Below are positions 56,503-64,000 of a stretch of 64,000 bases of DNA, in pieces. The position numbers and the translations under genes are program-made. Source of the DNA: Asticcacaulis aquaticus (GTDB lineage: Bacteria; Pseudomonadota; Alphaproteobacteria; Caulobacterales; Caulobacteraceae); assembly GCF_028550415.1 (NCBI RefSeq), contig NZ_JAQQKX010000001.1:186001-250000 (forward strand), written 5' to 3'. Each line of letters starts with the position of its first letter. The stretch's first letter is position 1. Under the pieces are notes generated by a model. The model was not told the origin of the DNA and searched no databases. It worked only from the letters and a program-made list of their open reading frames with translations.

Positions 56503-56598
56503 GCGATTTTAGGCCGATCTGCTAAAAAGTACGGCACCTTGAGTGGCGGGGTAGTTGAAATCAACCCGATACAGATGAAACGGCTTTGAGGCCGTTGT

Positions 56599-59500
56599 CT
56601 ATACATCCTCGCAATATAGGACGCCGTTCATCGATTTCAAGGCACCGCGCAGGCTGGCGTCGAGACGGTAACGATTCGGCATCTTGAGTTCGACCTCGTG
56701 TCCGTCGATCTCGCTGAGCAGCGTGATTTCCCCGCCCTGCCCCCGTGCGTTATCCAATTGCACTTTGAAGGCCTCCAGATCGAACCCGCGCGGGGTCACC
56801 GTCAGACGCAGGCCCATATCGTCGGTTTTCAGACTGCCCGCCAGCGGATCCGCGGATTCGCCAAAGAAACGCACCTCCCCATCCGCGCCCTTGCAGCGCA
56901 CCTTGAGCAGGATGGATTGCCCCGGTTCGAGGTTTTCACGGCATTTGCGCAGAGCTTCGGGCTGGAACAGCACTTCGTACTCCCCGCTGGGGTCGGACAT
57001 GGTGACGAAGGCAAACTTTTCGCCGGTCCGCGCCGAAGCCCGCTCCTGACGGCGGCGGACGACGCCCGCCATACGGAACGCTTCACGCCCTTCCTGAGCC
57101 AGCGCGACAGCCTCGGCATAGAGGGTCACCTTACGGCGCTTGAAGACGTCGACCATGTCCTGCAACGGATGCCCGGACAGGTAGAACCCGACCGCCGACA
57201 GTTCTTCATCCAGCGCATCGGGACCGGACGCTCTGGGGACATTGGGCAGGCGCGGACGGGATGAATCGTTCGATCCGAACAGGCTGACCTGCGCCGAAGC
57301 GCGCTCCGCGGCCATGCTTTGCGCGTGCGCGATCAGCAGATCGGCGCATTGAACTATCTGCGCCCGGTTGGGGTGGATCGAGTCAAACGCCCCGGCCCGC
57401 GCCAGATTTTCGATGGCGCGCTTGTTGACCGCCTTAGGGTCGATGCGTTCGAGGAAGTCGAACAGGTCCTTGAACGGCCCGCCTTCGTTACGAATGGCAA
57501 CGACGGACTGCATGGCTTCGAAGCCGACATTGCGCACCGCGCCCAGGGCATACAGAACCTCGCCGTTTTCCACGTCGAAATCGGCCATGGAGCGGTTTAT
57601 GTCGGGCGGGCGAATAGTCACGCCGAATTGCCGGGCGTCCTGATAGAAGACCGCCAGCTTATCGGTATTGGCGATATCGAGGCTCATGTTGGCCGCGAAG
57701 AATTCGACCGGGTGATTGGCCTTCAGCCAGCCGGTCTGATAGGAAATGAAGGCGTAGGCGGCGGCGTGCGATTTGTTGAAACCGTAGCCGGCGAACTTGT
57801 TGACCAGTTCGAAGATCGAGTCCGACTGTTTTTCGGGGACGCCCTTCTCCTTGGCGCCGGAAATAAACCTTGCTTTTTGCAAGTCCATTTCCTCTTTCTT
57901 CTTCTTGCCCATGGCGCGGCGCAGAAGGTCGGCTTCGCCGAGGCTGTAGCCCGACAGGATCTGGGCGATCTGCATCACCTGTTCCTGATAGATGATGACG
58001 CCGTAGGTTTCCTTGAGCACCGGCTCTAAGCTGGGGTGCAGCATATCGATATCGGCGCGACCGAATTTACGATCGACATAGGTGTCGATATTGTCCATCG
58101 GCCCCGGACGATAGAGCGAAATCAGAGCGGTAATTTCCTCGATCGAGCCGCAGCGCATCTTGCGCAGGGTATCGCGCATACCCTGACTTTCAAGCTGGAA
58201 CACGCCGATCGACTGGCCCGAGGCCAGCAATTCGTAGGTCGTCTTATCGTCCAGCGGCAGGGTCGAATAGTTGACGTCGATATCGCGTTTTTTCAGATAG
58301 TGCCAGGCACGGTTCAGGGTCGTCAGGGTCTTGAGGCCGAGAAAGTCGAACTTGACCAGTCCTGCGCTTTCGACCCATTTCATGTTGAACTGCGTCGCCG
58401 GGATGTCCGAGCGCGGATCGCGATAGAGCGGCACCAGTTCGGTCAGCTTGCGGTCGCCGATCACGATCCCGGCAGCGTGGGTCGAGGCGTTGCGGTACAG
58501 ACCTTCCAGTTTAAGCGCCGTATCGAGCAGCTTGGCGACGGTTTCTTCCTCGTCGCGCGCTTCCTTGAGACGCGGCTCGATCTCGACAGCCTGCGCCAGA
58601 GTCGTCGGATTGGCCGGGTTGTTCGGCACCATCTTGCACAGACGGTCCACCTGCCCCAGCGGCAACTGCATCACCCGACCAGTATCGCGCAGCACGGCGC
58701 GGGCCTGAAGCGTACCGAAGGTAATGATCTGCGCCACGCGATCGCGGCCATACTTGTCCTGAACGTAGGTAATGACCTCTTCGCGACGTTCCTGACAAAA
58801 GTCGATATCGAAGTCGGGCATGGATACCCGTTCCGGATTGAGGAAGCGCTCGAACAGCAAGCCGAACCGCAGCGGATCGAGATCGGTGATCAGCAGCGAC
58901 CACGCCACCAGCGAGCCCGCACCGGACCCCCGGCCCGGCCCGACGGGAATGTCGTGCAGCTTGGCCCATTTGATGAAGTCCGAAACGATCAGGAAGTAGC
59001 CAGGGAAGCCCATGCGCTGGATGACGCCGATTTCACGTTCCAGCCGATCCCAGTAGTCCTGTTCCGGAAACGCCGGCTCGACCTGACGCAGACGTTCCTT
59101 GAGACCCTCACGCGCCTGAAACGCCAGTTCTTCGTTTTCGTTCCGCCCCGCACCGGTGTCGAAGCGCGGCAGGATCGGATCGCGCTTACCGACCAGAAAG
59201 GCGCAGCGCTTGGCGATCTCGATGGTATTGTCGCAGGCTTCGGGCAGGTCGGCGAACAGGTCGCGCATCATAAGCGCCGGTTTCAGCCAGTGATCCTTGG
59301 TCACCCGGCGACGATCGGCAACCCCCATGAAGGTACTGTCGGAAATGCACAGCAGAGCCTCGTGGGCCTTGAACATGTCGCGGTCGGCGAAATAGACGTT
59401 GTTGGTCGCGACCAGCGGTACGTCGTTGTCATAGGCGAACCTGACCAGACCCGCTTCGGCGGCACCACCGCGCACCCCGCCGTTCGGGCTGCCGTCGTGG

Positions 59501-60030
59501 CGCTGCAATTCGACATAAAAACGATCCCCGAACGCCGCCTTCATATCCGTCAGGGCCGCCACCGCTTCGTCGGCGCGATTTTGTCTGAACAGAGGGTCGA
59601 CGGGACCGTCGGGACCGCCCGACAGCAGGATCAGGCCTTCGGCGCATTCGACCACATCCTGCCACAGGACGTGGGGTTCATCCGTCGCGTCGATATCGAC
59701 ATAGGCCTTCGACGATAATCTGGTGAGGTTGAGATAGCCCTGCTCGTTCTGGACGATCAGCACCACGGTCGGGATCTTGGCCCATTTGTCGGAAAGCATC
59801 CCGCCGATGCCCTTGACCGGGATGGCAGCAGCGACGATCGGCTGAACACCGGTGTCCTTGCAAACCTGAGAGAATTCGAGCGCGCCGAACAGATTACCGC
59901 GGTCGCAGATGGCGATAGCCGGCATATTGGCCTTGGCGGCCAGTTTGCCCATGTCGTAGGCCTTGATCGCGCCTTCGAGCAGCGAATAGGCCGAGCGCAC
60001 ACGCAGATGGACAAACCCGTTTTCGCTCAT
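56599..60030 (-). CDS. dnaE: DNA polymerase III subunit alpha
   Basis: 1143 residues from ATG 60030 ([20 protein letters not shown]), which has GAGGG about nine bases upstream; an ATG at 60045 adds five residues. It is the replicative C-family polymerase. PHP domain at 1-280; polymerase palm with [16 protein letters not shown] and the catalytic [16 protein letters not shown] (Asp residues at 406-411); [22 protein letters not shown] thumb/fingers; helix-hairpin-helix; and an OB-fold near 960-1070. The first PHP metal-ligand motif reads HLRVRS instead of HxRVHS, so the second His is Arg. It stands alone after a 271-base gap from rpsB. Confidence 0.97.
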   Translation of the reverse strand: MSENGFVHLRVRSAYSLLEGAIKAYDMGKLAAKANMPAIAICDRGNLFGALEFSQVCKDTGVQPIVAAAIPVKGIGGMLSDKWAKIPTVVLIVQNEQGYLNLTRLSSKAYVDIDATDEPHVLWQDVVECAEGLILLSGGPDGPVDPLFRQNRADEAVAALTDMKAAFGDRFYVELQRHDGSPNGGVRGGAAEAGLVRFAYDNDVPLVATNNVYFADRDMFKAHEALLCISDSTFMGVADRRRVTKDHWLKPALMMRDLFADLPEACDNTIEIAKRCAFLVGKRDPILPRFDTGAGRNENEELAFQAREGLKERLRQVEPAFPEQDYWDRLEREIGVIQRMGFPGYFLIVSDFIKWAKLHDIPVGPGRGSGAGSLVAWSLLITDLDPLRFGLLFERFLNPERVSMPDFDIDFCQERREEVITYVQDKYGRDRVAQIITFGTLQARAVLRDTGRVMQLPLGQVDRLCKMVPNNPANPTTLAQAVEIEPRLKEARDEEETVAKLLDTALKLEGLYRNASTHAAGIVIGDRKLTELVPLYRDPRSDIPATQFNMKWVESAGLVKFDFLGLKTLTTLNRAWHYLKKRDIDVNYSTLPLDDKTTYELLASGQSIGVFQLESQGMRDTLRKMRCGSIEEITALISLYRPGPMDNIDTYVDRKFGRADIDMLHPSLEPVLKETYGVIIYQEQVMQIAQILSGYSLGEADLLRRAMGKKKKEEMDLQKARFISGAKEKGVPEKQSDSIFELVNKFAGYGFNKSHAAAYAFISYQTGWLKANHPVEFFAANMSLDIANTDKLAVFYQDARQFGVTIRPPDINRSMADFDVENGEVLYALGAVRNVGFEAMQSVVAIRNEGGPFKDLFDFLERIDPKAVNKRAIENLARAGAFDSIHPNRAQIVQCADLLIAHAQSMAAERASAQVSLFGSNDSSRPRLPNVPRASGPDALDEELSAVGFYLSGHPLQDMVDVFKRRKVTLYAEAVALAQEGREAFRMAGVVRRRQERASARTGEKFAFVTMSDPSGEYEVLFQPEALRKCRENLEPGQSILLKVRCKGADGEVRFFGESADPLAGSLKTDDMGLRLTVTPRGFDLEAFKVQLDNARGQGGEITLLSEIDGHEVELKMPNRYRLDASLRGALKSMNGVLYCEDV

Positions 60031-60073
60031 CGTCGCAACCCTCATACCTATACGGCGGGCAGTCTCAGGCGAT

Positions 60074-60160
60074 TCACCCGATCAGCATAGCCGCCTGACA
60101 GACCACGACGACAAAAGCGGCAACAGCGGCGAAAGACAAGATGTTATGAACGGCCAGCAT
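60074..60160 (-). CDS. Candidate 28-residue single-helix membrane peptide
   Basis: Minus-strand ATG 60160 is preceded by AGGGG at about nine bases. The 28-residue product begins [20 protein letters not shown] and ends CQAAMLIG, essentially one transmembrane helix. It stops 43 bases before the dnaE start and might be its leader or a separate small protein. No homologue is known to me. Support is the start context plus the hydrophobic composition only; chance remains possible. Confidence 0.4.
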   Translation of the reverse strand: MLAVHNILSFAAVAAFVVVVCQAAMLIG

Positions 60161-60214
60161 GGTTTCATCCCCTGAATAGACAAGATGTTAATTCATGCTT
60201 TGTTCTATATTCCT

Positions 60215-60261
60215 GATTTGTTCTGCGCGCAAGCATCATTTATGCACACCGTGAACAAATC
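60215..60261. repeat. Inverted repeat GATTTGTTC / GAACAAATC in an AT-rich gap
   Basis: Nine-base arms at 60215-60223 and 60253-60261 flank 29 bases in the AT-rich region upstream of the small peptide and dnaE. A further GAACA lies at 60201-60205 (as TGTTC). It may be a protein-binding site. Confidence 0.4.
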
Positions 60262-60292
60262 ATGTATTCAATTGATTTATATGGATATATTT

Positions 60293-60991
60293 TTACGCGT
60301 CGGCCTTGGATAATTCGACAAGTTTGCCGTCCTTGAGGCTGACCACCCGGTCCATATGACTGGCCAGTTCCAGATTGTGCGTGGCGATCAGCGCCGCGAC
60401 CCCCTGACTCTTGACGATATCCCGCAGAGCTTCGAACACCTGTTGAGAGGTCTGGGGATCGAGATTGCCCGTGGGCTCGTCGGCCAGCAGCAGACGTGGC
60501 GCATTGACCAAAGCACGGGCGATGGCGACGCGTTGCTGCTCACCGCCGGACAGTTGCGCCGGTTGGTGATCCAAACGTTCGCCGAGCCCCAGTTGTTCCA
60601 GAAGCGCCTTCGCTTTCGCTTCGGCTTCTTTCAACGGACGCTTCAACACCCGCTGCGGCAGGGCAACATTGCCGAGCGCCGTAAATTCCGGCAGCAGGTG
60701 ATGAAACTGATAGACGAAGCCGATCTTGTGCAGGCGGGCGCGGGTGCGGGCAGCCTCCGACGCGTTCTTGAAGTCTTCGCCATCGATGGTCAGGGCGGCC
60801 TCTTCGGAGGCCTCCAACAACCCTACACAATGTAACAACGACGACTTACCCGAACCCGACGGGCCGATCAGGCCGACCACTTCGCCCGCGCGCAGGTCGA
60901 GATCGACGCCCTTGAGCACCTCAAGCGACTTGCCGCCGCCGACGGCGTAGGACCGCGTCAAACCCTTGAGCGATAAGACGATCTCACTCAT
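60293..60991 (-). CDS. lolD: Lipoprotein-releasing ABC transporter ATP-binding protein LolD
   Basis: 232 residues from ATG 60991 ([20 protein letters not shown]). It is the ATPase of the LolCDE complex that extracts lipoproteins from the inner membrane. Walker [13 protein letters not shown], a Q-loop in [18 protein letters not shown], signature [15 protein letters not shown], Walker [13 protein letters not shown] and the switch His (LIATHNLEL) are all intact. It overlaps the lolC stop by 8 bases. Confidence 0.95.
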   Translation of the reverse strand: MSEIVLSLKGLTRSYAVGGGKSLEVLKGVDLDLRAGEVVGLIGPSGSGKSSLLHCVGLLEASEEAALTIDGEDFKNASEAARTRARLHKIGFVYQFHHLLPEFTALGNVALPQRVLKRPLKEAEAKAKALLEQLGLGERLDHQPAQLSGGEQQRVAIARALVNAPRLLLADEPTGNLDPQTSQQVFEALRDIVKSQGVAALIATHNLELASHMDRVVSLKDGKLVELSKADA

Positions 60992-62267
60992 AGCGTAAGG
61001 CCTCCACGGGTTCGAGCTTGGATGCCCAGAGCGCCGGAAACAGGGTGGCGACGCAGGTGGCCAGCATGGCAAAGCCGACGATGATCAGGACTTCGGTGGG
61101 TTCGACCTTGGCCGGGATATAGGCCAGATAATAGACCTCTTCGTTAAACACCTTGACCTTGAAGATGGCCTCGACGACCTGCTGGATCGGGCGGATGAAG
61201 ACGCAGAACAGCGTGCCGACCGTGACGCCAAGGATCGTGCCGGTGGCGCCGATGATCGAGCCCGACAGGAAGAATATCTTGGTCACCGAGGCGCGGTCCG
61301 CCCCTAAGGTGCGCAGGATGGCGATGTCGCGCGTCTTGTTTTTCACCAGCATGACGATACCGGAAATGATGTTCATCGCCGCGATCAGCACGATCAGCAT
61401 CAGGATCAGGCGCATGACGTTGCGTTCGACCTGAAGCGCGTTCCACAAGGGCGCGTTGCGCTGCGTCCAGTCCTGAACCAGAGCCCCCTCGCCCGCCGCG
61501 GCCATGGTCGGGGCGCGGTATTTGGCGATGTCGTACGGGTCCTTGACCTTGATTTCGACGACGTCCCATTCGCCTTCCCGGTCGAAGAACAGTTGCGCCT
61601 GCTCCAGCGGCATGAAGACGAAGGCGGCATCGAGTTCCGACACGCCGCTCTTGAAGATGCCGCCGATGATATAGGGTTTACGCCGCGGCACGGCCCCGAA
61701 CGCGGTCGAGCCATTGGGCGACAGAAGCGTCATCTCGTCGCCGACCGCCACGTTCATTTGCCGCGCGAGGCCTTCGCCGACAAGGATCGTATCTCCGCCA
61801 TATTCGCCTTCGCCGAAGCCTTTCAGCGACCCTTCCTTGATATTGTCGCGGATGATCGGCGTGTTTTTCAGCATATCGACTTCGACGCCGCGCATATAGG
61901 CGAGGCCCGCCTGCGAGAACGGTCCCTGCGCCAGGCCCGGGCTCTCGATATAGGGCGAGGCCTCGATGACGCCGGGGATATCGCGCACGCGCTTCAGCAT
62001 GGCGTCGCGGTTATCCCAGTCGGTCAAAGGCGCGCCGTAGATATATTGATGACCGTTGAAGGCCAGAACGCGCGACATCAGTTCGTCGCGGAAGCCATTC
62101 ATCACCGACATGACGATGATCAGCACGGCGACCGCCAGCGTGATGCCGATGAAGCTGATGATGGCGATCAGGGCGATGCCGCCGTCCTTGCGCTTGGTGC
62201 GAAGATACCGCAGGGCGAGATCGGTTTCCCAAGCGGAGAATGAGAACAGCGACAAAAGCCCTTGCAT
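60984..62267 (-). CDS. lolC: Lipoprotein-releasing ABC transporter permease LolC/LolE
   Basis: 427 residues. Four transmembrane helices (near 25-50, 275-300, 320-350 and 385-410) flank a large periplasmic MacB-like core domain. The N-terminus (WETDLALRYLRTKRKDGGIALIAIISFIGITLAVAVLIIVMSVMNG) is the LolC/E hallmark. Only one permease gene is next to lolD, so a homodimeric or LolF-type transporter is likely. It shares one base with the proS stop (TGATG) and overlaps lolD by 8 bases. Confidence 0.93.
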   Translation of the reverse strand: MQGLLSLFSFSAWETDLALRYLRTKRKDGGIALIAIISFIGITLAVAVLIIVMSVMNGFRDELMSRVLAFNGHQYIYGAPLTDWDNRDAMLKRVRDIPGVIEASPYIESPGLAQGPFSQAGLAYMRGVEVDMLKNTPIIRDNIKEGSLKGFGEGEYGGDTILVGEGLARQMNVAVGDEMTLLSPNGSTAFGAVPRRKPYIIGGIFKSGVSELDAAFVFMPLEQAQLFFDREGEWDVVEIKVKDPYDIAKYRAPTMAAAGEGALVQDWTQRNAPLWNALQVERNVMRLILMLIVLIAAMNIISGIVMLVKNKTRDIAILRTLGADRASVTKIFFLSGSIIGATGTILGVTVGTLFCVFIRPIQQVVEAIFKVKVFNEEVYYLAYIPAKVEPTEVLIIVGFAMLATCVATLFPALWASKLEPVEALRYE

Positions 62268-63586
62268 CAGTTCGCTTTCGTCAGTTGATCGAGGACAGAG
62301 TCGAACGGCGCGGTGTGGCGCTCACCCGTGGCGCGGTTTTTGATTTCGACCTGACCTTCGGCGATGCCCTTGGGGCCGATGATGAGCTGCCACGGGATAC
62401 CGATGAGGTCCATCGAGGCGAATTTCGCGCCCGGACGATCGTCGGTGTCGTGGTAAAGCACGTCGCGACCGGCGACTTTCAGGGCTTTGTAGGCCTTTTC
62501 ACACGCCGCATCGCAGGCGGCGTCGCCGACGCGCAGATTGATGACGGCGACGTCGAACGGCGCGACGCTTTCCGGCCAGATGATACCGGCCTCGTCGTGG
62601 CTGGCCTCGATGATGCCGCCAATCAGGCGCGACACGCCGACGCCGTAGGAGCCCATGTGCACATTGACCTGCGCGCCGTCGGGGCCGGAGACCTTGGCGC
62701 CCATCGGGGCGGAGTACTTCTCGCCGAAATAGAAGATATGACCGACCTCGATGCCGCGCGCCGACAGTTGCTTGTCGGCGGGCACGGCGGCAAACGCCGC
62801 TTCGTCGTGCATTTCTTCGGTCGCGGCGTAGAGCGCCGTGCGCTCATCGACGAGGCCTTGCAGGTCGTCCCAGTCGACATCGGCGCCGGGCGCGGGCATG
62901 TCGACCAGATCCTTATGGCAAAAGACGGCGCTTTCGCCGGTGTCGGCCAGGATAATGAATTCGTGGCTGAGGTCGCCGCCGATCGGGCCGGTATCGGCGC
63001 GCATCGGTACGGCTTTAAGGCCCAGACGCGAGAAGGTGTTCAGATAGGCGATGAACATCCGGTTATAGGCCTGACGCGCCGAAGCTTCGTCGATGTCGAA
63101 CGAATAGGCGTCCTTCATCAGGAATTCGCGACCGCGCATGACGCCGAAGCGCGGGCGCTGCTCGTCACGGAACTTCCACTGGATGTGGTAGAGGTTCATC
63201 GGCAGATCCTTGTAGGACTTGACCGTGCCGCGGAAGATTTCCGTGATCATTTCCTCGTTGGTCGGCCCGTAGAGCAGTTCACGCTCATGACGGTCCTTGA
63301 TACGCAGCATTTCCTGACCGTAGTCGTCGTAGCGGCCCGACTCGCGCCACAGATCGGCCAGTTGCAGGGTCGGCATCAGAAGCTCGACCGCACCGGCGCG
63401 CTGCATTTCCTCGTGGACGATCTTTTCGATCTTGCGCAGGACGCGCAGACCCAGCGGCAGCCAGGCATAGATGCCGGCGGCTTCCTGACGGATCATGCCG
63501 GTGCGCAGCATCAGGCGGTGCGACACAATCTGGGCTTCGGAGGGGTTTTCTTTAAGCAGCGGCAGCAGGTAGCGCGACAGGCGCAT
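62267..63586 (-). CDS. proS: Prolyl-tRNA synthetase
   Basis: 439 residues from ATG 63586 ([23 protein letters not shown]). Class II enzyme of the short alphaproteobacterial type, lacking the large editing insertion of E. coli ProS. Motif 2 region: [26 protein letters not shown]; motif 3 region: [17 protein letters not shown]; the C-terminal anticodon-binding domain contains [12 protein letters not shown]. It lies 84 bases after the DUF1467 gene, with a hairpin between, and is coupled to lolC. Confidence 0.96.
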   Translation of the reverse strand: MRLSRYLLPLLKENPSEAQIVSHRLMLRTGMIRQEAAGIYAWLPLGLRVLRKIEKIVHEEMQRAGAVELLMPTLQLADLWRESGRYDDYGQEMLRIKDRHERELLYGPTNEEMITEIFRGTVKSYKDLPMNLYHIQWKFRDEQRPRFGVMRGREFLMKDAYSFDIDEASARQAYNRMFIAYLNTFSRLGLKAVPMRADTGPIGGDLSHEFIILADTGESAVFCHKDLVDMPAPGADVDWDDLQGLVDERTALYAATEEMHDEAAFAAVPADKQLSARGIEVGHIFYFGEKYSAPMGAKVSGPDGAQVNVHMGSYGVGVSRLIGGIIEASHDEAGIIWPESVAPFDVAVINLRVGDAACDAACEKAYKALKVAGRDVLYHDTDDRPGAKFASMDLIGIPWQLIIGPKGIAEGQVEIKNRATGERHTAPFDSVLDQLTKAN

Positions 63587-63617
63587 GGGAATATCCAATA
63601 GTTCAGGTGACAGAATT

Positions 63618-63644
63618 GGCCCGCAACCTATTCAGGTTCGGGCC
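63618..63644 (-). other. Hairpin in the proS leader
   Basis: GGCCCG and AACCT (63618-63629) pair with AGGTT and CGGGCC (63634-63644) with one bulged C. There is no T-run on the minus strand, so it is more likely a leader structure or processing signal than a terminator. Confidence 0.45.
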
Positions 63645-63670
63645 TTATAATCAATGATAAAAAGGCCGGT

Positions 63671-63934
63671 TTAAGGCCGGTAGGCGGGAATTTCCGGCAT
63701 GGGAATCAGGCCGAAATGGATAACGATCAGGGCGATGGCCCACACCACGACGGCAATCACCGTATTGATCAGCAGTTTCTTCTTGAGATTATGGAAGACC
63801 GGCGCGCCGGGATCGCCGCCGTCGCGCGTTTCCACCCCCGCCTCGTGGTGGCTGACATTGCCGAACGGCAAGACCGCGAACAGCGTGACCCACCAGATCA
63901 TCAGGAGAATGGCGATACTTGTCAGCGGGCCCAT
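63671..63934 (-). CDS. DUF1467 family membrane protein
   Basis: 87 residues with two transmembrane helices (about 6-25 and 56-75) separated by a charged loop (NVSHHEAGVETRDGGDPGAP). WWVTLFAVLPFGNVSHHE is the DUF1467 signature. The family is almost confined to alphaproteobacteria, is usually encoded next to proS and lolC, and has no assigned function. Its ATG overlaps the previous gene's stop by one base (TGATG). Confidence 0.88.
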   Translation of the reverse strand: MGPLTSIAILLMIWWVTLFAVLPFGNVSHHEAGVETRDGGDPGAPVFHNLKKKLLINTVIAVVVWAIALIVIHFGLIPMPEIPAYRP

Positions 63935-64000
63935 CAGATCTCCTTGTCGGCAGACGGCGTCTCAGCAGCCGCCTCTTTTTTCTTGTGCGCAGCGACCGCG
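63934..64000 (-). CDS. C-terminal end of an unidentified gene (truncated by window)
   Basis: The minus-strand frame entering from the window edge ends at the stop 63934-63936. Its last residues are AVAAHKKKEAAAETPSADKEI, a Lys/Ala/Glu-rich tail. The stop shares one base with the DUF1467 start, so the two are co-translated. Too little is visible to name the protein. Confidence 0.55.
   Translation of the reverse strand, partial: AVAAHKKKEAAAETPSADKEI

Noticed and set aside
60201-60223. SOS box at the GTTC...GTTC pair upstream of dnaE
   Set aside because: The two GTTC half-sites are 14 bases apart instead of the 7 needed for the alphaproteobacterial LexA box.

Overview
The window looks like a chromosomal segment from an alphaproteobacterium of the Caulobacteraceae, most likely Asticcacaulis or a close relative. 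This rests on the high-GC coding style, the alphaproteobacterial gene order (tpiA-secG-pyrG; ppiD-trpE-trpG-trpD-trpC-lexA-comEC-gltX-gltA; rpsB-tsf-pyrH-frr-uppS-cdsA-dxr-rseP-bamA-skp-lpxD-fabZ-lpxA-lpxI-lpxB), a pyruvate dehydrogenase E1 beta subunit carrying its own lipoyl domain, alphaproteobacterial-type SOS boxes, and several promoter candidates resembling the Caulobacter housekeeping consensus. Nearly everything is core housekeeping. I see no rRNA, tRNA, CRISPR array, prophage, insertion sequence or transposase.

Layout. 1-2.7 kb: the tail of an MFS/GPH sugar transporter, mazG, and a translationally coupled pair of unknowns (a DUF6438-like protein and a TolB-like propeller). 2.8-9 kb: an HxlR regulator with a histone-H1-like tail, iron superoxide dismutase behind a Fur-box-like palindrome, pncC, ratA-lipA, a lipoprotein alpha/beta hydrolase, and a stand-alone Aas-type acyl-activating enzyme behind an operator-like palindrome. 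9-12.8 kb: a DUF2946-like protein with a TonB-dependent receptor, then a lactonase. 12.7-20.6 kb (minus strand): a 45-residue lipoprotein gene, the complete pyruvate dehydrogenase cluster (pdhA-pdhB-pdhC-lpdA), ftsB, eno and rpmF. 20.9-23.7 kb: small envelope or unknown proteins and a helical-repeat unknown behind pyrG. 23.7-26.9 kb: pyrG, secG and tpiA.

27-39.9 kb (plus strand): a membrane-anchored PpiD-type chaperone coupled to trpE, then trpG-trpD-trpC, lexA with two SOS boxes, comEC on the opposite strand, gltX and gltA. 39.9-56.3 kb (minus strand): a beta-lactamase-fold hydrolase, then the long envelope-biogenesis and translation supercluster from rpsB down to lpxB. It links ribosome function (S2, EF-Ts, RRF), UMP kinase, isoprenoid and undecaprenyl synthesis, phospholipid synthesis, outer-membrane assembly and lipid A synthesis. 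56.6-64 kb (minus strand): dnaE, a candidate 28-residue membrane peptide, lolD-lolC, proS, a DUF1467 protein and the end of one more gene.

The most interesting non-genic signal is a dispersed two-stem hairpin element of about 45 bp, present in four intergenic copies (20356, 21498, 31065, 41163). Its paired bases differ between copies in a compensatory way. Other intergenic palindromes lie at 12962-13053, 41224-41261 and 45694-45743. I did not find a clearly new multi-gene system; the unknown genes and small ORFs are flagged individually.
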